A stretch of DNA of 64,000 nt, taken from positions 52,769 to 116,768 of the forward strand of contig JANQIX010000015.1 of assembly GCA_028281925.1 (NCBI GenBank). The letters run 5' to 3'. A program made the translations under genes and the position numbers. A model generated the notes under the pieces. The model ran no database searches, had not been told where the DNA came from, and worked only from the letters and a program-made list of their open reading frames with translations. Each line of letters begins with the position of its first letter. The first letter of the stretch is position 1. The DNA comes from Alphaproteobacteria bacterium (GTDB taxonomy: Bacteria; Pseudomonadota; Alphaproteobacteria; DSM-16000; Inquilinaceae). Of the stretch, positions 17,513 through 26,877 are shown one piece after another.

Positions 17513-20500
17513 GGCAGGCCTCCGCACACGGTGACGGTGGCGAGGCCGTCTTCGCCAGGACCGTAGGGCCGCTTCAGCACGGCGACCTCGTCACCGGCGA
17601 TCGGCAGCGTTCCGGCTTCGGCAAAGTCGACGGCGTGCGGCACCAGGCGCCGCATCCGCCGGACCCGGACGGCCGCGACACCGTCGACATCCAGCACCGC
17701 GCGATGGATGGCATCGACATGGACGTCGCCGCCCAGGCCCGACCGGTCCGGATCGAACAGCCCGCCGTCGCCGCCAAGCGCCTGGCCGACGCGCACACGG
17801 ACGGTCTCGGCCTGCACCCACGGTTCGGCATCGACAATCAGGTCGAGGTCCAGCGGGGTGAAGACCGGCGGCAAGAGCTCAACGTCGAAGCCCATCAGCC
17901 GGATCGTTTCCAGGTGATGGCGGGCGGCGGCCCAGCGCCGCAATCGCTCCGCCTCGGCCAGCGGATCGGCGGCCTCGCCGCCCAGCGTGTCCTCGTCCTT
18001 CAACAGCAGGGTCACGCGCACGACGCGCCGGATGCCGGCATCGACGACCGTGGCTCTGGCCGCCGCCACCTCCGGCAACTCGGACAGCAGCCGCTCATAG
18101 TCGGCGACGGCCACGGCGGAGAGGCGGTCGCGCACGGATTTCGGCGCGGTATAGCGGATATGATCCAGCGTCTCCGCATCGCGGCCGCCCAGCGCCGGCA
18201 GGGGATTGCCGATGGTGAGATGGCGGCGGATCAGGTCGTCCCGGTCCGCCTGATCGGGCAGGATCTCGCCGATATCGCCGCCGGCGCCGAAGGCAACCAG
18301 GCGCGTCAGGGCGTCAGTGCCGACATTGCCCAGGCGGCCGAGGCCGATCCGCAACGACAGTTCCACGGTAACCGAACGGCGCGGCAGCGCGGCCCCGTTG
18401 TCCCCGTCGCCGAACCGCACGCTGGCGCCGCCCTGGTGGCCGGGGCGCAGCGCGAACACGCGGTCGCTGGAGCCCGCCAACGAGAGATCGTCGATCTGGG
18501 ACCAGGGCGATCCGTCGACGCTGACCGCCACTTGCGGCCGGCCCGGCCGGGCGCTCTCGTCCGGCAGCGGCCAGCCGCACGATTGGACGCTGATTGGCGA
18601 TAGCGGCAACGCGACTTCCTGCACGTCGCCGAGCGCGTTGTCGACCGTCAGCCGCATCAGCTCGCGCCAGGGTCCCAGGGGATCGTCGGGTGCGGCACCG
18701 CTTGCGGACACAGGTGTCAACGGCACGCCGTGATGCGCCGGGACCACGTTGCCGAGCACGCGCGTCGATGTCTGGTCATAGCGCTGGCGGGCCGGGCGGC
18801 GCGGATCCCAGAAGATACGGGTCGTGTCCGTCCCCAGCTCCACGAGCGTTACCCGCACCACATGGCGGAGGCCGTCCGGGTCCGGCTGGCCTGGGGCCTC
18901 GGGATCGTCGGGCACGATGACCAGCCAGCGGCCGATCTCGATCTCCGGCGTGTCGCCCGCAAGCACCATGGACGTGGCGCCCGCCGCGATATCTTCTTCC
19001 AGCGCCAGCTCGGCCAGGTCCGGGTCGAAAGCCAGCGGGTCTTCCGTCGCGAAGATCAGCGATACGTCGAACGCGTCAGGGTTTCCCACCAGCATGTCGG
19101 CCGGAATCACCAGGCGCCCGCCGGCCTGGAATCGCGGCGTCAGGCCCAGCGCGTCCTGCCCCTCGGTGTCGATGTCGAAGCGGACCATCGCCGTTGCCGA
19201 GAGGCCCGGATCGGCCGCGTAGTCGACCAGCCGGGCGTGGTCCTCCACCGACCGGCGGGCGAGCGCCGTGCCGATGTAACCCTCCGCCACAGCGGCTTCC
19301 TGGCGGTAGGCCGTGTGGTCCAGGCGGCTCGCCAGCACCTCCATCATCATGGTCGTCATGTCGGCCGGCCCGCGCTCGGTCCAGGTGGGCAGGACGGTGC
19401 GCGCCCGGTCCATCATCACGGCCAGCAGGCTGCGGGCATCGCGGGCGCGGTAGTCGACCACCGGGCTCGGCTCCAGCGGCGATGGCATGTCCACTGCCGG
19501 CGGCGGCAGGGGGTCGCGGAAACTGCAGCGGGCATCGCGGTCCGGCGGGTGGGCCCCGACAAACAGCGGTGTGTCGGCCGGGTCGCCGGGCACACGCTCG
19601 GCCGTGTCATGCAGCAGGTCATCCGGCTGCAGCCTGAGATCGACGCCCGCCACCAGCGCCAGGGCCCCGGTCAGCACGGATGGCGGGACGCTGACAGGCC
19701 CCGGCTGCACATAGGGCAGCGGTGCCGGAGCCGGCTGCAGGGGGATGCTGCCGCCGGCGACATAGGCAGCGGTGGCCAGCGCCAGCTCCGCACCCGGCTG
19801 CAACTCCAATCCCGCACCGGCGCCAACGCCGGTGAACAGGCTGTTGGCCACGGTCAGTTCGCTTGGGCCCACCGCGAACCCGCCGTGATGGCGGTGCCAG
19901 GTGAGCTGCGCCAGCAGCACCCGCTCGCCGTCGATCCAGCCGCCGCGGACGGAGGTCCACGCCTCGCTGCCGCGCAACTCGCAGTCACGCAAGCCGCCCT
20001 CGATCTGCACCGCCGTGCCGCTGATGCGGCGCAGAATGCATTGGGCGGCGAACACCGCGCCCGGTTCCGGCGTCGTGTCCAGAAACACGGCATCATCGGT
20101 CACGGTGGCCGCGATGTGCAGGCCCACGGTGTCTTCGGCATGATTAGCGGTGCCGGCCGCCGGCAGTGCCGGCACCTCAGTTCCCTCGGTCAGCGCTTCC
20201 GACACTGCTGGATCTGCGATCCAATCCGTCCAGCTCACCGGAGGCCGTGCCTCGGTGCCGACGGTGGCGGCACGGATGGCTTCGAACTGCACGTCCTGCA
20301 CCGAGACCCGCCGCGGCGATGGGATCGCGAGAATGCGTGCACCGGCCGCGCCGTCAGCTGTCGCGCGGATTTCGCGGACATCGCCGGCCAGCCAGTCGAG
20401 TTCTCCCGCCGGTACCGCGAGCATGCCGATGGCACGCGCACCTGTGATGCCTTCGGCCGAGCAGCCGCGCATCTCGATGTCGCCGCCGGACTGCAGCACG

Positions 20501-21933
20501 GCGCCGATGGCGTCGCTGCCTCCAGCCGGCGTGGTCACCTGCTGCGCCCGGAGGTCGAGCGCGGAGAGTTCGGCCGTCGCCCCGACGGCGCGCAGGCGAA
20601 GCCCTTCGGCCGTCGCCCCTTCGATCCGGTCGGCGCGCACCGATGTCGCCGCCAGTGACGACAGGGCGGTCGCGGCAATGCCGCGCGCGCTGTCGGTTGC
20701 ATCGATATCGGTCGCAGCGAGGCGGGAGAGCGCGACGTGCTGGCCCAACACATCGATGCCGACGGCCGCTCCACCGACCGCGTCCACGTCTTGCGCATCG
20801 ACCCCGACGACTTCGACGGTCGCTGTCGGAGCATCGACCAGCAGCCCCGTGGCGGCAGCGCCGCGCAGCGTGTCAAGGCGCAGGTCATGTGCCGACACGC
20901 GCCGATCCGCCTGCAGCCGCAGGGCCGTCAGTTCGCCGTTGGCGCGGGCGCGGATCGCCAGAGAGGCAACAGAGACATCGGTGCCAATCACCTCCATCGC
21001 CAACAGGTCGCCGGCGATCGGTCCGCCGTCTTCAAAGGTCAGCACGGTGGCCGCTTCCGGCGCCGCGGCGCCGCGCACCGTCAGCGAGACACCCTCGACG
21101 CCGAGACGCGGCAGGCCGGCGGTCAGCGCATGTGTGCCGCCCGGCAGCACCCAGGTTTCCGCGCTGCCGGTCGGCAGGGTCGCCAGCCCGGCCTGGGCCG
21201 CTTCCAGCATGGCCCGCAGATCCATCGACGCGATGGAGATGGCGTCCGACGATGTCAGGGGCCGGATCACCTGCACACGTTCCGTCTGAACACCGGCCGA
21301 CACACGCAGGCCCACCGCCTGGCCCACACGGGCGGCGATGTCTTCCACCTGCGCGTCGCTCAAGCTTCCGGCCGGCGCCTCCACACGGATACCGGTGACG
21401 GTCTCGCCCCGCAGCAGCCGCGCCTGCAGATCCTGCAGGTCGGCTTCGGTGCCGGCCCGCACACGGATGCCGGTGGTGACGCCGGACAGTGACCTCAGGT
21501 CAGCAACGGCCGCATCGCGCAGCCGGACAATCGGTGCCTCCGCCGCCAAGCCAACCAGGCCGGCGCCGACGGCACCATCGACGGCAAGCTGCAGGCCCGT
21601 CGCCACACCGCTGCCCCGCAGGCTCACGCCCACCGCCTGGCGCTGAGCCGTCACGGCGACCGTCAGCCCCGTCAGCGTGACGTCGATCCCCTCCACCAAC
21701 AGCGCCGGTGTGCCGTCGCGGACGGAACCGAGATCGATGGTGAGGCGCGTCCCGGCCGCTTCGATCTTCAGAGACCGGTCCGGTGCGCCGAACCGCAAGG
21801 GGCCCGCCAACGCGAATTCGCCGGGTGGGAGCGCCCAGGTCGCCACTGTTCCGGCCGGTGCGTCCAGCAGATCCGCCTGCGCCGCGGCGAAGGCGGGGGC
21901 CAGATCCTGGCCGTCGAGCATGCGGGCGCTCAC
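17509..21933 (-). CDS. Baseplate J-like wedge protein 2 fused to an N-terminal beta-solenoid
   Basis: About 1474 residues from the GTG at 21933, which has GGAGG seven bases upstream and overlaps the gp25-like stop. The first 800 residues are repetitive and rich in short V/I, Asp and Gly strands (VEGIDVTLTGLTVAV, VEVIGTDVSVASLAIRA), typical of a parallel beta-solenoid. From about residue 825 the protein matches the gpJ/TIGR02243-type baseplate family (DYRARDARSLLAVMMDRA, then LASRLDHTAYRQEAAVAEGYI). Ordinary family members are 600-900 aa, so the N-terminal solenoid is an addition. It may decorate the baseplate edge or act as a fibre attachment point; this is inference. Confidence 0.88.
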   Translation of the reverse strand: MSARMLDGQDLAPAFAAAQADLLDAPAGTVATWALPPGEFALAGPLRFGAPDRSLKIEAAGTRLTIDLGSVRDGTPALLVEGIDVTLTGLTVAVTAQRQAVGVSLRGSGVATGLQLAVDGAVGAGLVGLAAEAPIVRLRDAAVADLRSLSGVTTGIRVRAGTEADLQDLQARLLRGETVTGIRVEAPAGSLSDAQVEDIAARVGQAVGLRVSAGVQTERVQVIRPLTSSDAISIASMDLRAMLEAAQAGLATLPTGSAETWVLPGGTHALTAGLPRLGVEGVSLTVRGAAAPEAATVLTFEDGGPIAGDLLAMEVIGTDVSVASLAIRARANGELTALRLQADRRVSAHDLRLDTLRGAAATGLLVDAPTATVEVVGVDAQDVDAVGGAAVGIDVLGQHVALSRLAATDIDATDSARGIAATALSSLAATSVRADRIEGATAEGLRLRAVGATAELSALDLRAQQVTTPAGGSDAIGAVLQSGGDIEMRGCSAEGITGARAIGMLAVPAGELDWLAGDVREIRATADGAAGARILAIPSPRRVSVQDVQFEAIRAATVGTEARPPVSWTDWIADPAVSEALTEGTEVPALPAAGTANHAEDTVGLHIAATVTDDAVFLDTTPEPGAVFAAQCILRRISGTAVQIEGGLRDCELRGSEAWTSVRGGWIDGERVLLAQLTWHRHHGGFAVGPSELTVANSLFTGVGAGAGLELQPGAELALATAAYVAGGSIPLQPAPAPLPYVQPGPVSVPPSVLTGALALVAGVDLRLQPDDLLHDTAERVPGDPADTPLFVGAHPPDRDARCSFRDPLPPPAVDMPSPLEPSPVVDYRARDARSLLAVMMDRARTVLPTWTERGPADMTTMMMEVLASRLDHTAYRQEAAVAEGYIGTALARRSVEDHARLVDYAADPGLSATAMVRFDIDTEGQDALGLTPRFQAGGRLVIPADMLVGNPDAFDVSLIFATEDPLAFDPDLAELALEEDIAAGATSMVLAGDTPEIEIGRWLVIVPDDPEAPGQPDPDGLRHVVRVTLVELGTDTTRIFWDPRRPARQRYDQTSTRVLGNVVPAHHGVPLTPVSASGAAPDDPLGPWRELMRLTVDNALGDVQEVALPLSPISVQSCGWPLPDESARPGRPQVAVSVDGSPWSQIDDLSLAGSSDRVFALRPGHQGGASVRFGDGDNGAALPRRSVTVELSLRIGLGRLGNVGTDALTRLVAFGAGGDIGEILPDQADRDDLIRRHLTIGNPLPALGGRDAETLDHIRYTAPKSVRDRLSAVAVADYERLLSELPEVAAARATVVDAGIRRVVRVTLLLKDEDTLGGEAADPLAEAERLRRWAAARHHLETIRLMGFDVELLPPVFTPLDLDLIVDAEPWVQAETVRVRVGQALGGDGGLFDPDRSGLGGDVHVDAIHRAVLDVDGVAAVRVRRMRRLVPHAVDFAEAGTLPIAGDEVAVLKRPYGPGEDGLATVTVCGGLP

Positions 21934-22304
21934 GCCACCGCCTCCAGCGGCTGGTCGAACGAAACGGCCAACTCGTCGCCCGTTTCCACCAGCGTGTAGA
22001 GGATGTCGATCAGCATCAAGGTGTCGTCGACCGTCACCCGGACGGCATCGAGCGTGACCAGCTCGGACATATGGCGGCGGATGGCGGTCGAGATGGTGTA
22101 TTCTGCCGCCCGGATCGCTTCCGTCGTCGCCCCGGCGAACACCAGGCGCTGGACGCCGCACCCGAAATTGGGCCGGTTGACCCGCTCGCCGGGGATCGTG
22201 AACAGCAGCTGTTCAAGCTGGTGGCGGATGATGTCGAGACGGCCCGCCGTGGCGGCGACGCCACGGTCGCTGATCTGGAAGGGGAAGCGCAGCGCCTGGG
22301 TCAT
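21930..22304 (-). CDS. gp25-like baseplate wedge protein
   Basis: 124 residues matching the IraD/gp25-like family that starts sheath polymerisation in contractile tails. Diagnostic segments are DIIRHQLEQLLFTIPGERV followed by NRPNFGCGVQRLVF, which corresponds to the conserved ExxR.......FG.g...lvF core. The ATG at 22304 overlaps the preceding stop as TGATG, so translation is probably coupled. A longer in-frame extension upstream is a shadow of the hub gene. Expected position in the particle is the inner baseplate ring contacting the sheath. Confidence 0.93.
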   Translation of the reverse strand: MTQALRFPFQISDRGVAATAGRLDIIRHQLEQLLFTIPGERVNRPNFGCGVQRLVFAGATTEAIRAAEYTISTAIRRHMSELVTLDAVRVTVDDTLMLIDILYTLVETGDELAVSFDQPLEAVA

Positions 22305-23560
22305 CAGCCGACGCCCCCTAGCGCGTTGCGCACCATGGTCACGTCGGGCTCGTACCGGCGGATGACAGGCTCTTCCTCCGGCTGGTCTATATCGACGCCC
22401 CAGCGGTGGCGCACCGCCAGCATGTACCAGAGGCCGTCCAAGAGATGGCCGGCCCCCTTCAGCTTGATGGGGCGTCGCGAGCGCACGATGTCCGGGTAGA
22501 GTTCCGATCGCACGGTGCCGGAACCGACCACGAACCAGTCCGCCTGGCGAAAGTCGGCACGGGCAAGGTGTGTGAGATCCAGATCGTCGTGCGGGACATC
22601 CATGGACTGGATGTCCGCAGGCTCCGGCCGCGTGCCCTTGCCGAAGATCTCGCCGAGCCGCTTGTTGAGGATCTGTGCGCGGCCGTATTCGCCCAAGCGC
22701 TCGTAGCCTGGCTCTTCGATATCCGTGCGCTGGATTTTGCGTGTGGTTTCTTCGATCTGCCAGCCGCGGATGCGGGTCGGCTGGTGGCTCTCCCACCGGG
22801 CGCGGAACTCGATCAACGTCGGCGCATCGCGCGGGAACAGCGTCAGCTCGGGCTGGACCTTCGGTTCGTCCAGGCGTGGTGAGCGGAAATAGGCCTTCAC
22901 GGCGGTGCCCGGATGGGCGCCCGGCTCGACCTCGCCGCCGGCTGGTTCGACATAGACCTCAAAGCCGTTGCGGCGGGCCAGCATGCGCAGGAATTCCGCA
23001 TCCGTGCCGCGCTGGATCATGCTGGCGCGGCTGAAGTCCCGGTTCGGTGTGGTGTCTTCGACCGTCACGCTGTCGAAGGCGAAGCCGTATTTGCCGAAGA
23101 TCTCCTTAGCGATCTCGGCATCGGTCTTGCCGTGCCAGTCCTTTGTGACCGTCTCGAAATGCATCAGGCACGATGCGTCGATACCCGACAGCACCAGTTT
23201 GGAATCCGGCACGCGAGCCTCACCGAACACCGGTTCGACCGCCGTGACGTAACCGTCGAACACAGTGGCCGCGATCTCCGGTTCGGCGTCCTGTTCGGCC
23301 GTCAGGTTGAATTCGATGGTCACGCGCTGCAGCAGATAGAGCTGCGGCACGGCATAGAGCTCCGCGAAGACGCCGTTCTCGATGACGTCCCAGTCGCCGG
23401 TCTCTTCCGCCTCGATGGGGCTCATATCCACCGTCATGCGGAAGGTGGACGCCTCGTCCGACCGCTCTTCGACCTCAAGCTGCAGCACCCAGTCGCCCAG
23501 CCGCTCCAGCGGCTTGCCGCCGAGCCATATGCGCAAGCCCGTCTGCCGCTGCTCGGGCAT
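22304..23560 (-). CDS. Baseplate hub protein, phage late control D / gp27-like
   Basis: About 418 residues of the gpD/gp27/VgrG-N family, which forms the hub connecting the tube to the spike. Matching features are GWxLQLEVEERSDEASTFRMTV near the start, DGYVTAVEPVFGEA, and the typical KTDAEIAKEIFGKYGF and RGTDAEFLRMLARRNGFEVYV segments. The start is ATG 23560 overlapping the upstream TGA; a GTG three bases earlier is also possible, both behind GGAGAGG. In this cluster the hub and the spike are separate proteins, as in Afp/PVC, not a fused VgrG. Confidence 0.92.
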   Translation of the reverse strand: MPEQRQTGLRIWLGGKPLERLGDWVLQLEVEERSDEASTFRMTVDMSPIEAEETGDWDVIENGVFAELYAVPQLYLLQRVTIEFNLTAEQDAEPEIAATVFDGYVTAVEPVFGEARVPDSKLVLSGIDASCLMHFETVTKDWHGKTDAEIAKEIFGKYGFAFDSVTVEDTTPNRDFSRASMIQRGTDAEFLRMLARRNGFEVYVEPAGGEVEPGAHPGTAVKAYFRSPRLDEPKVQPELTLFPRDAPTLIEFRARWESHQPTRIRGWQIEETTRKIQRTDIEEPGYERLGEYGRAQILNKRLGEIFGKGTRPEPADIQSMDVPHDDLDLTHLARADFRQADWFVVGSGTVRSELYPDIVRSRRPIKLKGAGHLLDGLWYMLAVRHRWGVDIDQPEEEPVIRRYEPDVTMVRNALGGVG

Positions 23561-23838
23561 CACGACCTCTCCGGGATCGAGAGCCGCCGGCCGGGCTCGG
23601 CCAGGGCATCAAGATCCGTTCCCGGATTGGCATCGGCGATCCGCCAATACTCGTGCGGATCGCCGAAGAAGCGGAAGGCGATGTGGTCGAGCCGCTCCGT
23701 CGCCTGGACGCGGTGCGACACGTCCTGTGCCGGCTGCCGACGAAAGCGCGGCTGGTAGAACTCCGCCTCCGCCTCACGGCCCGGCATTGGACGGCGATAG
23801 GTGGCTAGTTGGCCGTGGCGGGACGAACGGTCGGTCAT
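23560..23838 (-). CDS. LysM-type small tail protein
   Basis: 92 residues from the ATG at 23838, preceded by GGGAGGCGAAAGATCC. The C-terminal half resembles the LysM / tail protein X fold of contractile tails: ATERLDHIAFRFFGDPHEYW followed by RIADANPG and a final LxIPE. In phage and eCIS particles this LysM protein binds the tube-hub junction and often pairs with the tube-adaptor protein encoded just upstream, as here. The eight residues before this start in the same frame overlap the upstream gene and have no own ribosome-binding site. Confidence 0.85.
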   Translation of the reverse strand: MTDRSSRHGQLATYRRPMPGREAEAEFYQPRFRRQPAQDVSHRVQATERLDHIAFRFFGDPHEYWRIADANPGTDLDALAEPGRRLSIPERS

Positions 23839-23858
23839 GGATCTTTCGCCTCCCGTCC

Positions 23859-24608
23859 TCACGCCGTGTCGGACGAGCCGGGCGAGCTCTGCTCCGGCCT
23901 GAGCGCGGCGGCGATGGCGGAGATCTCACTCTGCCTGGTGACGGAGGAGGCTTGCGCCGCTGCAGCGCGGCGGGCCTCCAGCAACTCGTCGAACGCAGAC
24001 TCGATCCACTTGTTGTAGGCGCTCTCCACCGGCTCCAGCACGTTCAGCTTGAGGTCGACCTCAGCCCGGATCGGGACGAGCGACGGGTTGAATTTCTGCT
24101 CGGTGATCGACAGCGACGTCATCACCACCGGGAAGACGCGCTTGCCCAGGATCAACAGCAACTCGTCAGGTCGGATGGGGTTGGCTGTATCCTTCTTGGC
24201 CCGCTTCTTCTTGCCCTTGTCCTTCTCCTTGCCGAGCGAGATCATCTCAAGGAAGGCCAGCTGCGGCAGGATCCCCTCGTCGGGCACCGGGTCGCGCGTG
24301 TCCAGAATCGCCTCGGTGGCGTCGAAGCTGATCTTCAGCGACACCGTCTCCGATTCCGCCTGCAGTGCGGACGACCCCTGACCGTCCTTGCCGCGGACCT
24401 CCTGTGGCGGGTCTACTGCGCCGCGCCTGCGCTTACGCGGCTCCCACTTGCCGCCGCGCGACCGCGTCAGGGATTCGGGGTTGTACTGGAACTCCAGCAC
24501 GTCGCCGACGATGCTCTCCGCGCTCGTTTCCGACGAGATGCGCACAAGCTTGCCGCGTTCCACCTGATGGTCGAAGGCGATCAGTTTAGGCTGCAGGTTG
24601 ATCGGCAT
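23859..24608 (-). CDS. CIS tube-type adaptor protein (Afp7/Pvc7-like)
   Basis: 249 residues from the ATG at 24608, with GGAGG nine bases upstream and directly after the preceding stop. The N-terminal region contains the family hallmark FQYNPESLTRSRGGKWEPRK, known from contractile injection system tube-adaptor proteins that link the inner tube to the hub and normally carry or recruit a LysM domain. A lysine-rich loop (KEKDKGKKKRAKKD) in the middle is unusual. The C-terminal residues are Ala/Ser-rich. Here the LysM part is encoded by the next gene, so the adaptor is split into two polypeptides. Confidence 0.87.
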   Translation of the reverse strand: MPINLQPKLIAFDHQVERGKLVRISSETSAESIVGDVLEFQYNPESLTRSRGGKWEPRKRRRGAVDPPQEVRGKDGQGSSALQAESETVSLKISFDATEAILDTRDPVPDEGILPQLAFLEMISLGKEKDKGKKKRAKKDTANPIRPDELLLILGKRVFPVVMTSLSITEQKFNPSLVPIRAEVDLKLNVLEPVESAYNKWIESAFDELLEARRAAAAQASSVTRQSEISAIAAALRPEQSSPGSSDTA

Positions 24609-24609
24609 G

Positions 24610-24813
24610 TCAGGATGCCTCCGGCATGTCGGCGCGATCCTGCTCGGCCAGCGACTTGGCAATCGCCGCGTTGTTCTTCTCGATCAGCGTGACGACGACC
24701 TGGCCCATGAATTCGGCCATCTTCGACGGATCGCTGGGCATCCGCCGCATCATCCAGCGAAGGTGGTACTCAAGGTCCCTGCGCGAGAGACCGAGTTGGT
24801 TCACATCGTGCAC
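24610..24813 (-). CDS. Small conserved helical eCIS protein
   Basis: 67 residues starting at the GTG at 24813 (GGAG seven bases upstream). Sequence features are LSRRDLEYHLRWMMRRM and a second helix around VVVTLIEKNNAAIAKSLAEQ. It lies between the zinc hub protein and the tube adaptor, where contractile systems usually carry one short ORF of unknown function. It is probably a helical hairpin acting as an assembly chaperone, which is inference from size and position only. Confidence 0.65.
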   Translation of the reverse strand: MHDVNQLGLSRRDLEYHLRWMMRRMPSDPSKMAEFMGQVVVTLIEKNNAAIAKSLAEQDRADMPEAS

Positions 24814-24816
24814 CGG

Positions 24817-25704
24817 TCAGCTCCAGGTGCCGAGCAGCGGGCGCCCTTCGAGCTGGCTTTGCAGCAGCTCCAGATAGCGCCAGCGCCGGCCGCGCGGCAG
24901 GCTCAGGATCTGGTCTTCCGACCAGCCGTAATGGAAGGCGAGGCTGTGCACCTCGGCAAGCAGACGGTCCGCCCCCAGCCGGAACTGCCGGGTCAGGAGA
25001 TCGAGGGGGTCCAGATCAACCTCCAGCCACGCCGAACAACTGGGGCAGCGCGACGCGAAGAACAGCTCAGGCGCCGCGCCGGACCGCGCCAGGGCAAGCG
25101 CGATCGCCTGACGGCTGGCCGGCGCCAGCGCCAACCAGTCTTCCGGCGTCAGGGGACCGCGCTCGCCGACATGCGCAACGATGCGGCACCACAGCGCGGC
25201 GTCGCGCTGGTGCGCCGGCCCGGCCGGCTCCCGCCCCGCGACCGCGTGTTCGTCGGCACCCGTGGGCGGACGGAACCGGGCCCGGCCGTCAGGGGTTTCG
25301 GTTTCCAGCCATTCGGGCTCCGCCTCGCCGGCTGTGCCCAGGATCTCATCGATCGACACGGCCATGTCCGCCAACTCCCCACAGGCGGGGTTGGGGCAGG
25401 GCAGCGTCAGATACACGCGCTCGCCGAACATCATGGCGCTCAAGGCCAGGGCGATGCGCGCGCGGTCGCCGAGGGACAGGGCTTCCGCATGTTCGGGCGT
25501 CACGTCGCGATAGCCGCCAAGGCGCTCCAGGCAGGATGCCAGCATGCCGTCGGCTGTCACGCCATCGACGCCGCCTGCCGCCGTGCTCAGCGCTGCTTCC
25601 TGCCACCCGGTCAGGGGTCGCAGCAGCGCACGCCGGTGGCGGGCACCGGTTTCGTCGATCAGACCGCGGGCAAGCACGATCTCGCGCTGGAATTCTCCCT
25701 GCAC
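24817..25704 (-). CDS. Zinc-ribbon baseplate hub protein with gp51/DUF6760-like C-terminal helix pair
   Basis: 295 residues from the GTG at 25704. The middle carries two cysteine pairs, CPNPAC near residue 100 and CPSC near residue 228, so a zinc ribbon is likely; T4 baseplate-type proteins of eCIS loci often have this. The C-terminus (LLAEVHSLAFHYGWSEDQI, then LSLPRGRRWRYLELL) matches the short baseplate protein motif (YEEVAFLAYHFHWSxDEI, ERRRW) that is usually a separate gene of about 60 aa. Here the two parts appear as one protein. The role is probably in hub assembly. Confidence 0.8.
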   Translation of the reverse strand: MQGEFQREIVLARGLIDETGARHRRALLRPLTGWQEAALSTAAGGVDGVTADGMLASCLERLGGYRDVTPEHAEALSLGDRARIALALSAMMFGERVYLTLPCPNPACGELADMAVSIDEILGTAGEAEPEWLETETPDGRARFRPPTGADEHAVAGREPAGPAHQRDAALWCRIVAHVGERGPLTPEDWLALAPASRQAIALALARSGAAPELFFASRCPSCSAWLEVDLDPLDLLTRQFRLGADRLLAEVHSLAFHYGWSEDQILSLPRGRRWRYLELLQSQLEGRPLLGTWS

Positions 25705-25726
25705 GGCTGGCGGCTCCGTCGTCCGG

Positions 25727-26212
25727 TCAGCTCAAGGTCTCGCGCGTGAAGCCCTCATGCGTGAACTCGCAGCTCTCGAACATGACATCGTTGCCGTCGC
25801 CTGCGAGCTCCGACATCGCGGTGAACTTCGAGACCCAGGCGCGATGCAGCGTGAACTTGATCGCCGGCGTGTTGTCGATGTCGTGTACGAAGATCTCGAT
25901 CTCCCGACGGAATTCGGGATCGGGGGCCCTGGTCGGCCGCTTCTCGTGCGCCACCAGAAGATTGGCGAAGTCCAGGAACGCAGTGTCGTTGGTCAGGCCC
26001 GCTTCGGCCGTGACCGGCGAGTATTCGACGCGGCAGGGCAGCGGCTCGTCCACCGTCGTCTTGGAATTGCCTGCGCGGAACTTGGCGGTGTTGACCGTCA
26101 CGTCCAGGGCCGAGACCTTGCGGCACGCCGCCACCTCCACACCGCCCATGACGATGCGGAAGTTGAAGTTGCGGTACGGGTCCCGTTTCTCTGTGTTGGC
26201 AAAGCGAGGCAT
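25727..26212 (-). CDS. Inner tube protein 2 (gp19 family)
   Basis: 161 residues of the T4 gp19-like tube family. It has the N-terminal DPYRNFNFRIVMGGVEVA strand pair followed by CRKVSALDVTV, and ends with a strand segment (DVMFESCEFTHEGF) that matches the family C-terminus. The ATG at 26212 has AAGGAG six bases upstream. eCIS clusters usually have two or three tube paralogues, the abundant one for the shaft and others for the first rings above the hub; the length suggests this one is the shorter and possibly main tube subunit. Confidence 0.92.
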   Translation of the reverse strand: MPRFANTEKRDPYRNFNFRIVMGGVEVAACRKVSALDVTVNTAKFRAGNSKTTVDEPLPCRVEYSPVTAEAGLTNDTAFLDFANLLVAHEKRPTRAPDPEFRREIEIFVHDIDNTPAIKFTLHRAWVSKFTAMSELAGDGNDVMFESCEFTHEGFTRETLS

Positions 26213-26261
26213 CGACAGCTCCTTTTATCCAGCGACAATTGGGCCAGCGACAACTGGGCCA

Positions 26262-26870
26262 TCAAACCGTGACCGGCGCCGTCTGAGCCGACGCGCCTGC
26301 GCCGGCGCTCGAGAGGTCGGACGGCAGTTCCGTGACGATGCGCCAGCCTTCGTGCATCAGCTCAAGCGTCAGCAGCGCGACCTCGTTGCCCATCGCATCC
26401 AGCTGCGGGATCGCCTGCAGCTTGCTGGGCCAGGCGTTGAACACCTCGTAGCGGCGGAAGCGTTCATAGCTGGCGGCCGTCGCCGCCGCCGCGCCGGCAG
26501 CGTCCGACGCCCCCCCCTGGCCATGCAGGTCGGGGTCCCAGACGTCGATCACGACACTGCGCTTGACCGGCATCGGCGGCGCCTTTCCGGTCCGCAGAAA
26601 GTCCAGCACCGCGCCGGCCCATTCCTCCAGCGTCCCGTCCAGCGCCAGCCCCTGCTCCAGCGAGATCGGGTCCCAGCTTGCCCGGTTGGGGTTGGCATAG
26701 CGGTGCAGGTTGTTGCCGCCTTCCCAGACCTCCACCGCGTCGATCGACACGGACAGGCCGGAAACGCGCTGGACGCCGGCGAAGTAGGTCGCCCCGTCCG
26801 TGGCCTTCGCACCGCGGAATCCGACACGGAACTGATAGGTCCTGAGCGGGTTATAGCGGACCGCCAGCAT
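26262..26870 (-). CDS. Inner tube protein 1 (gp19 family, longer variant)
   Basis: 202 residues. RTYQFRVGFRGAKATDGATYF followed by VQRVSGLSVSIDAVEVWEGG matches the gp19-like tube fold, and the C-terminal WRIVTELPSDL region is family-like. An Ala-rich loop near residues 115-135 (GQGGASDAAGAAAATAA) is an insertion relative to the second tube protein. The ATG at 26870 follows the sheath stop by eight bases with GAGG upstream. This longer variant may form the ring contacting the hub adaptor, by analogy with tube paralogues of Afp and PVC. Confidence 0.9.
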   Translation of the reverse strand: MLAVRYNPLRTYQFRVGFRGAKATDGATYFAGVQRVSGLSVSIDAVEVWEGGNNLHRYANPNRASWDPISLEQGLALDGTLEEWAGAVLDFLRTGKAPPMPVKRSVVIDVWDPDLHGQGGASDAAGAAAATAASYERFRRYEVFNAWPSKLQAIPQLDAMGNEVALLTLELMHEGWRIVTELPSDLSSAGAGASAQTAPVTV

Positions 26871-26877
26871 GACGGCC

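Noticed and set aside
21930..22796. Long version (288 codons) of the gp25-like gene
   Set aside because: The first 164 residues are shadow sequence of the hub gene; the family match begins at the ATG at 22304.
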